Under the pieces are notes generated by a model. The model was not told the DNA's origin, did not search any database, and saw only the letters and a program-made list of their open reading frames with translations. A DNA stretch of 64,000 nucleotides, taken from contig CANQET010000004.1 in the NCBI GenBank assembly GCA_947595585.1, positions 1 to 64,000 of the forward strand. Reading direction: 5' to 3'. A program made the position numbers and the translations under genes. The DNA is from an uncultured Clostridia bacterium. Lineage in GTDB: Bacteria > Bacillota > Clostridia > Christensenellales > Borkfalkiaceae. Numbering within the stretch: the stretch's first letter is position 1; every line of letters starts with the position of its first letter. Below, one piece after another: positions 63,101-64,000 of this stretch.

Positions 63101-63836
63101 AATGTGGGCGGGCGCGCGCGAGGACGATGCTTCGACCTCCGAAAACGAGGCCCTCATCCCCGGGAACAGCTATGTGTTCTTCGACCGCTGCACGACGCAG
63201 TCCCTCTCCAACTACGGTGAGCTCCTCGGCGAGGCCGAGGAAGCCATGCTCGCCTATCAGGATGCCGAGGGCAACTATCCCTACCGCGATGCGGCGGACG
63301 CGAAGAAGCTCAAAGAGGCCTATGCGCTCTACTACACCTTCACCTTCTTCGATTCGCCCGATTACCTCCGCTATGACAAGACGCAGGATACCGAGAAGCT
63401 CGGCGATCCTTGGCGGGAATACGATCAATCTTCCTATGAGGAGACCAACGTCTATCTTCTCTGCGAAGATATGAAGGGCGATATCCTGAACGGGGCCCCC
63501 TCCGTCTCGATGTTCTTGAGCTACGCCTCCAACGAAGTCACCGTGGAGAAGGCGGCCGACGAGACAACGGACGATACGACGACCCCCGACACGAACACTT
63601 CGACCGACGGCACGACGGGCGGCATGAACATCTGGCTCGCGCTCTCCTCGGGCGCCCTCGTCATCGCCCTGCTCTTCGTGATCGTCGCCCTGCTCGTGCG
63701 TATGTTCCTCAAAAAGGCCAAAAAGAACGGCAAACCCGCAAAGGGCAAGAAGCAGAAGCCGCAGCCCAAGGCGCCTGCCGAAAAGCCTTCGAAGGCGCCC
63801 GCACCCAAGGATGAAAACGATCCGTACAACGAATAA
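60180..63836 (+). CDS. Giant lipoprotein with C-terminal membrane anchor
   Basis: 1218 residues. The N-terminus has a basic region, a hydrophobic core and the lipobox LGALAAC (Cys about 35). LLKNGNFEF soon after resembles the start of carbohydrate-binding modules (NGxFE). The long extracytosolic part shows repeated beta-rich units, for example three regions with SxxFVKTSEVRTG, VTVSFFVQTG and AAVSVWVRTA, likely several beta-sandwich domains. Near the C-terminus a Thr/Asp-rich stalk precedes a strong transmembrane helix (about 1150-1175) and a Lys/Pro-rich cytosolic tail. Double anchoring by lipid and helix is unusual. It is probably a large surface-binding protein. Confidence 0.78.
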   Translation: MANFFKSGKRKKTVALALGAVLSFSLSLGALAACGKENTPNEDDTSKPAVTDTQLLKNGNFEFYSEKDEDDRDKLRNLINSPTDWSFSSGSPSSDTSSGIIDLSLWDYYAKAGRAFSSADDAAAHWNDEGVTAYDRLKFYDDNDIDSSTEFSLYGDYRYTVDYEDVRYLDEEVGALKLHDDEKQTEDGETSILMIHNRRTSDGVRGTAQYYSSSSTITLSAGTAAAVSVWVRTASLYHYAASTSGEDDVEVTRRAGAYIGVRTTVGGKTLSDDMQIKNINTADVTENNGWKQYTVYIRANTYATTTFRLLLGLGQGTSDNRYYAVDGYAFFDDVTCKLISEQEYLEKTEGLNNTTCDLGSKKTEKQFEAVDPATGAMTPYDTYAIDLSAELSRLNLKGAESEYSFALTKETSGSKTYTSATIDPSLGDLTNSADKTKASITQVMTLDEIAATENGYLKTIYENDFKEKFPFENTEDIVMLLSSNGAAYTASLSMKEFTLQPKSRILLSFFVKTSEVRTGKTGAGASIIDGENKTTISSFDSTKVATVDIDTDDETLTDIYKGWVQCFFFIENATETEKTFRLELTCGPTAIASSEKSAYGDGYAAFANFRTAELTETQYGYGTSGTYSSIVSLTESVKDSSKFDNAAANGPQLEDGLAVPASYTGVLSGSNVLVESKKDEDGNITNGNPGRADLQSKYSIYTGLLSNEYAEKYVAGDAPWQTFLNTLAGTTDPNEWWRNLFGNKKTAADAAYQPLVILNTSASPTTSYGFFAKNTATFAASSATLVTVRVKLSLGAKAYFYLTDVSDVEKGYNDRLSPTLPKVTYWYDEDGNIVAKDPESKDYNEDTDILYTLEENGLYKKVKGEGEDYFANLAAYERDDDGNYVTKSGTIAFYHKQDDADPDTAYAYYDEESETYSQPVKPLPATDGVRYTSPDLSSYDAVLSVEGTADNADRWVTVSFFVQTGNEAKTYRLEMWAGAREDDASTSENEALIPGNSYVFFDRCTTQSLSNYGELLGEAEEAMLAYQDAEGNYPYRDAADAKKLKEAYALYYTFTFFDSPDYLRYDKTQDTEKLGDPWREYDQSSYEETNVYLLCEDMKGDILNGAPSVSMFLSYASNEVTVEKAADETTDDTTTPDTNTSTDGTTGGMNIWLALSSGALVIALLFVIVALLVRMFLKKAKKNGKPAKGKKQKPQPKAPAEKPSKAPAPKDENDPYNE

Positions 63837-63844
63837 CAAACCAT

Positions 63845-63873
63845 CGGCGGGGCCATGCCCCGCCGAATTTTTC
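63845..63873 (+). terminator. Terminator of the surface lipoprotein gene
   Basis: A perfect 9-bp stem CGGCGGGGC (63845-63853) with GCCCCGCCG (63857-63865), then AATTTTT. It lies directly before the next start codon, so it could also act as an attenuator. Confidence 0.9.
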
Positions 63874-63875
63874 TC

Positions 63876-64000
63876 ATGAAAGCCTTCTTCCGCTCAATCA
63901 CTCCATTTGAATATGCCCTGTGGGGCGGCGCGGTCGCGGCGATCGTCATCTCCTTTTTCATCTGCGGCAATACCGCGTATTACAACCTCTTCGGCTCTAT
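63876..64000 (+). CDS. PnuC-like nicotinamide riboside transporter, N-terminal part
   Basis: Starts at the ATG at 63876 and runs off the window. The 41 residues visible, MKAFFRSITPFEYALWGGAVAA onward to SFFICGNTAYYNLFGS, match the opening of PnuC-type NMN/nicotinamide riboside carriers (compare FELALWLGSxxxIxxSFFLCG). No ribosome site precedes the ATG; its expression may depend on read-through of the terminator just upstream. Only the N-terminus is available, so the identification is tentative. Confidence 0.55.
   Translation, partial: MKAFFRSITPFEYALWGGAVAAIVISFFICGNTAYYNLFGS

Noticed and set aside
59619-63839. A 1406-codon open frame on the minus strand over the giant lipoprotein gene
   Set aside because: It is the antisense mirror of a gene with G/C-rich third positions; its predicted protein is low-complexity Val/Gly/Arg sequence. 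Only its last 117 codons (59619-59969) are a real gene.

Overview
This window looks like chromosomal DNA from a Gram-positive, low-GC-lineage bacterium, most likely an uncultured gut-type member of the Clostridia. The evidence is the gene content: the dprA-topA-trmFO-hslV-hslU order typical of Firmicutes, a SipW-type signal peptidase, TasA/camelysin-like secreted proteins, VanW, DUF3737, WYL and BspA-repeat proteins, and strong AT-rich sigma-A promoters. Genes are fairly GC-rich with GC-rich third codon positions, which creates many long antisense reading frames. The order or family cannot be fixed from sequence alone.

Region 1-18100 is a cell-surface and export island, all on the minus strand. 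From upstream to downstream it holds a TasA/camelysin-like secreted protein (17183-17968), three intercistronic hairpins, and eight tightly coupled genes: a TasA-like membrane protein, a Ser/His (S26B) signal peptidase, a membrane-tethered McrB-like AAA+ ATPase, a zinc-ribbon protein of unknown function, an ABC ATPase and permease, a secreted beta-helix-like protein, and a lipoprotein with an InlB-type repeat. After a repeat-filled gap come a second TasA-like protein, a large InlB-repeat surface protein and a truncated-by-window collagen-like protein. The promoter of the first gene has a G10 tract in its 16-bp spacer, a classic layout for phase variation. This island is the best candidate here for an undescribed system.

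Region 18100-31000 is accessory. It has a repeat-rich intergenic stretch, a 1290-residue zinc ribbon-TIR-TM-BspA-LRR protein, an EFR1-type flavodoxin/ferredoxin protein coupled to an epimerase fused to a treble-clef zinc finger, a lipoprotein, and a duplicated, broken copy of the collagen-like gene's promoter and 5' end. It ends with a small operon: a WYL regulator fused to a degenerate DEDD exonuclease, an unknown 130-residue protein, and a uracil-DNA-glycosylase-like protein.

Region 31000-46000 is mostly housekeeping on the minus strand: trxA, hisS, a Sel1-repeat protein, hslU, hslV, trmFO, topA, dprA, comM, a GT-C-like membrane protein and rplS. A second TIR protein, with two TIR domains that lack the usual catalytic glutamate, sits between trmFO and hslV, where codV/xerC lies in Bacillus.

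Region 46000-64000 has an XRE-type regulator divergent from a BspA-like lipoprotein with paired operators, then vanW, a PHP phosphatase and recF, divergent from dnaA and mnmG. These are followed by DUF3737, mreB-like, maf and ppx genes, a TSUP transporter encoded as two half-genes, a 1218-residue surface lipoprotein with a C-terminal membrane anchor, and the start of a PnuC-like transporter. I saw no tRNA, rRNA, CRISPR array, transposase or recognisable oriC.
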